Below are positions 63,031 to 64,000 of a DNA stretch of 64,000 nt, piece by piece. Each line of letters begins with the position of its first letter. Positions within the stretch are counted from its first letter, which is position 1. The stretch is from Sphingomonas abaci (GTDB lineage Bacteria; Pseudomonadota; Alphaproteobacteria; Sphingomonadales; Sphingomonadaceae). The notes under the pieces were generated by a model. The model was given only the letters and a program-made list of their open reading frames with translations. It was not told the DNA's origin and made no database searches. Both the position numbers and the translations under genes were made by a program. Location of the stretch: the NCBI RefSeq assembly GCF_014199625.1, contig NZ_JACHNY010000002.1, forward strand, positions 186,001 to 250,000, written 5' to 3'.

Positions 63031-63762
63031 TTAGCGGGCGGCCTCGACGGCGCGGCGCACCGCGTCGTCGAGCGCGGCCTGGTGATGATCGACATAATGG
63101 CCGCCGGGTAGCGCGACGATCCGCGCATTGGCCCGGCGCAGGTCGCGGCAGGCGCTGTCGTCTTCCTCGCGGCCATAGATGCAGGTGAGCGGCGTCCAGT
63201 CGAGCCTGGGCAGCGTGTCCGCAGCCAGACTGTCCGGCCTCGTCTGGTAGAGCAGGCCTGTCGGGTCGGCGCGGAAATAGACGGTCGCGCCCGGCACGAT
63301 CAGCACCACCCCGGCGACATGGGCGCGCAGGTCGGCGGGCAGGGCGACCAGCCCGGTCTGGAGCATGTCCGCGCCATAGCTTTGCCCGATGAGGACGATG
63401 CGGTCGGTGCCGGCCAGCGCCAGCGCCCGCCGCACCAGTCGCGTGACGATCGCTTCCACCTCCGACCGGCTGCGACGGAAGCGGAACAGCACGGGCGAAC
63501 GCACCGCCACCACCTCGATCCCCTGCGCAGCCAGACTCTCCGCGACCGCGGGCCCTGCGCCGAAATGCAGACCCATGTCGCCGGACATGAGCAGGGCCGC
63601 GACCGGCCGCTTCGTCCCCTCCGCCGGATAAATGCGGATCGGATCGCGGAGCGCGTAGCCACCGGCGGCGAACCAACCCCCGAGACCGATCAGAACCGCC
63701 AGCACCACGACAAGGACGGCAAGCCAGCGCCGGCGCGTGCGGGAGGGACGGGGTGGTGGCAT
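63031..63762 (-). CDS. AcvB/VirJ-type membrane-anchored hydrolase
   Basis: 243 residues from ATG 63762 (GGAAAG upstream). A TTG at 63864 overlapping the kinase stop is in frame but adds an arginine-rich tail ahead of the membrane anchor. N-terminal basic stretch and one helix (RRRWLAVLVVVLAVLIGLGG), then an alpha/beta-hydrolase: VAALLMSGDMGLHFGAGPAV, GTDRIVLIGQSYGADMLQTG (nucleophile Ser) and TCIYGREEDDSACRD, with VALPGGHYVDHHQAAL at the end. AcvB of Agrobacterium hydrolyses lysyl-phosphatidylglycerol; VirJ is its paralogue. No LpiA/MprF synthase is encoded nearby. Confidence 0.82.
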   Translation of the reverse strand: MPPPRPSRTRRRWLAVLVVVLAVLIGLGGWFAAGGYALRDPIRIYPAEGTKRPVAALLMSGDMGLHFGAGPAVAESLAAQGIEVVAVRSPVLFRFRRSRSEVEAIVTRLVRRALALAGTDRIVLIGQSYGADMLQTGLVALPADLRAHVAGVVLIVPGATVYFRADPTGLLYQTRPDSLAADTLPRLDWTPLTCIYGREEDDSACRDLRRANARIVALPGGHYVDHHQAALDDAVRRAVEAAR

Positions 63763-63860
63763 GATGAGCGACTTTCCGATCGGTGGACGGCCGGTTCTGG
63801 CGGGGCGAAGCCGTCCGGGGGCCATCCGCCAGATGACGCTTTGGTCAGGAATGGCCGATA

Positions 63861-64000
63861 TCAAGCCCCTAGCGTCAGCCTGGCCGCCAGCCCGGGATGA
63901 TTGTCCGCGAGTTCCAGGCGGCCGTCATGGAGGTGCGCCACCGCCGCCGCGAGCGTCAGGCCCAATCCGGCGCCGCTCTCGCTGCGCGCGGCGTCCAGGC
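63861..64000 (-). CDS. C-terminal end of a sensor histidine kinase, cut by window edge
   Basis: 46 codons are visible, ending at 63861. The translation LDAARSESGAGLGLTLAAAV then AHLHDGRLELADNHPGLAAR reads as the G2 box (G-x-G-L-G-L) and terminal strands of a HATPase_c domain, standard for HisKA-type two-component kinases. Upstream of the VirJ-like gene on the same strand. A response-regulator gene is probably just beyond the window. Confidence 0.7.
   Translation of the reverse strand, partial: LDAARSESGAGLGLTLAAAVAHLHDGRLELADNHPGLAARLTLGA

Overview
The window is about two-thirds G+C, densely packed and free of insertion sequences, prophage, CRISPR arrays, rRNA or recognisable tRNA genes. The gene families point to an alphaproteobacterium, most likely Sphingomonas or a close relative: HWE/HisKA_2-type histidine kinases, a regulator-led suf operon, a TonB-dependent receptor, DUF2171, DUF3597 and PRC-barrel stress-type proteins, a CC0125/CC1285-like lipoprotein, a galactonate-type DgoK/DgoA pair and an AcvB/VirJ-type hydrolase. 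This assignment rests on family recognition and base composition; no marker gene was aligned.

Layout, left to right. (1) 1-5168, minus strand: a glycan operon whose five visible genes overlap one another by 4 bp (two SDR sugar-nucleotide epimerases, a GT4 glycosyltransferase, two CgeB-like glycosyltransferases), running off the left edge. (2) 5384-12720, plus strand, divergent from it: histidine phosphatase, an unusual GH-A-like protein, an Nramp-type transporter, an MDR dehydrogenase, a Gfo/Idh/MocA oxidoreductase, a ferredoxin-reductase-type flavoprotein and an Old Yellow Enzyme homologue. (3) 12.9-18.3 kb: CsbD protein, GAF histidine kinase, CPA2 antiporter, a Phd/PIN toxin-antitoxin pair with a perfect 16-bp palindrome upstream, and a flavin-dependent halogenase 4 nt behind the toxin. 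(4) 18.3-25.9 kb: acyl-CoA ligase, gamma-glutamyltransferase and pyrD in one direction, an M16 peptidase in the other. (5) 26.0-31.9 kb: a complete suf operon (regulator, sufB, C, D, S, T, A). (6) 32.2-42.7 kb: TonB receptor, then a sugar-acid locus (aldehyde dehydrogenase, IlvD/Edd dehydratase, SMP-30 lactonase, DgoK, DgoA) interrupted by a lipoprotein gene. (7) 42.8-49.2 kb: nrdB and nrdA, on the same strand but separated by a glycosyltransferase, an acyltransferase and small genes. (8) 49.5-64 kb: a GGDEF-EAL-PilZ gene broken by an in-frame stop, fumarase, a second orphan histidine kinase, a structured convergent intergenic region with a candidate micro-ORF, uvrB, arylamine N-acetyltransferase, M20 amidohydrolase, ferredoxin-NADP reductase, a VirJ-like hydrolase and the end of another kinase.

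The most unusual items are: (a) the GH-A-like protein at 6021-6947, whose strand order looks circularly permuted (acid/base WNEPNN at residues 8-13, barrel-opening strands at the C-terminus), inside a glycan locus; (b) the 442-bp convergent intergenic region at 55457-55898, with several perfect helices and an 18-codon ORF whose Shine-Dalgarno matches the 16S tail over 14 nt; (c) two interleaved inverted repeats in front of the suf regulator; (d) the single-codon nonsense interruption of the cyclic-di-GMP enzyme.
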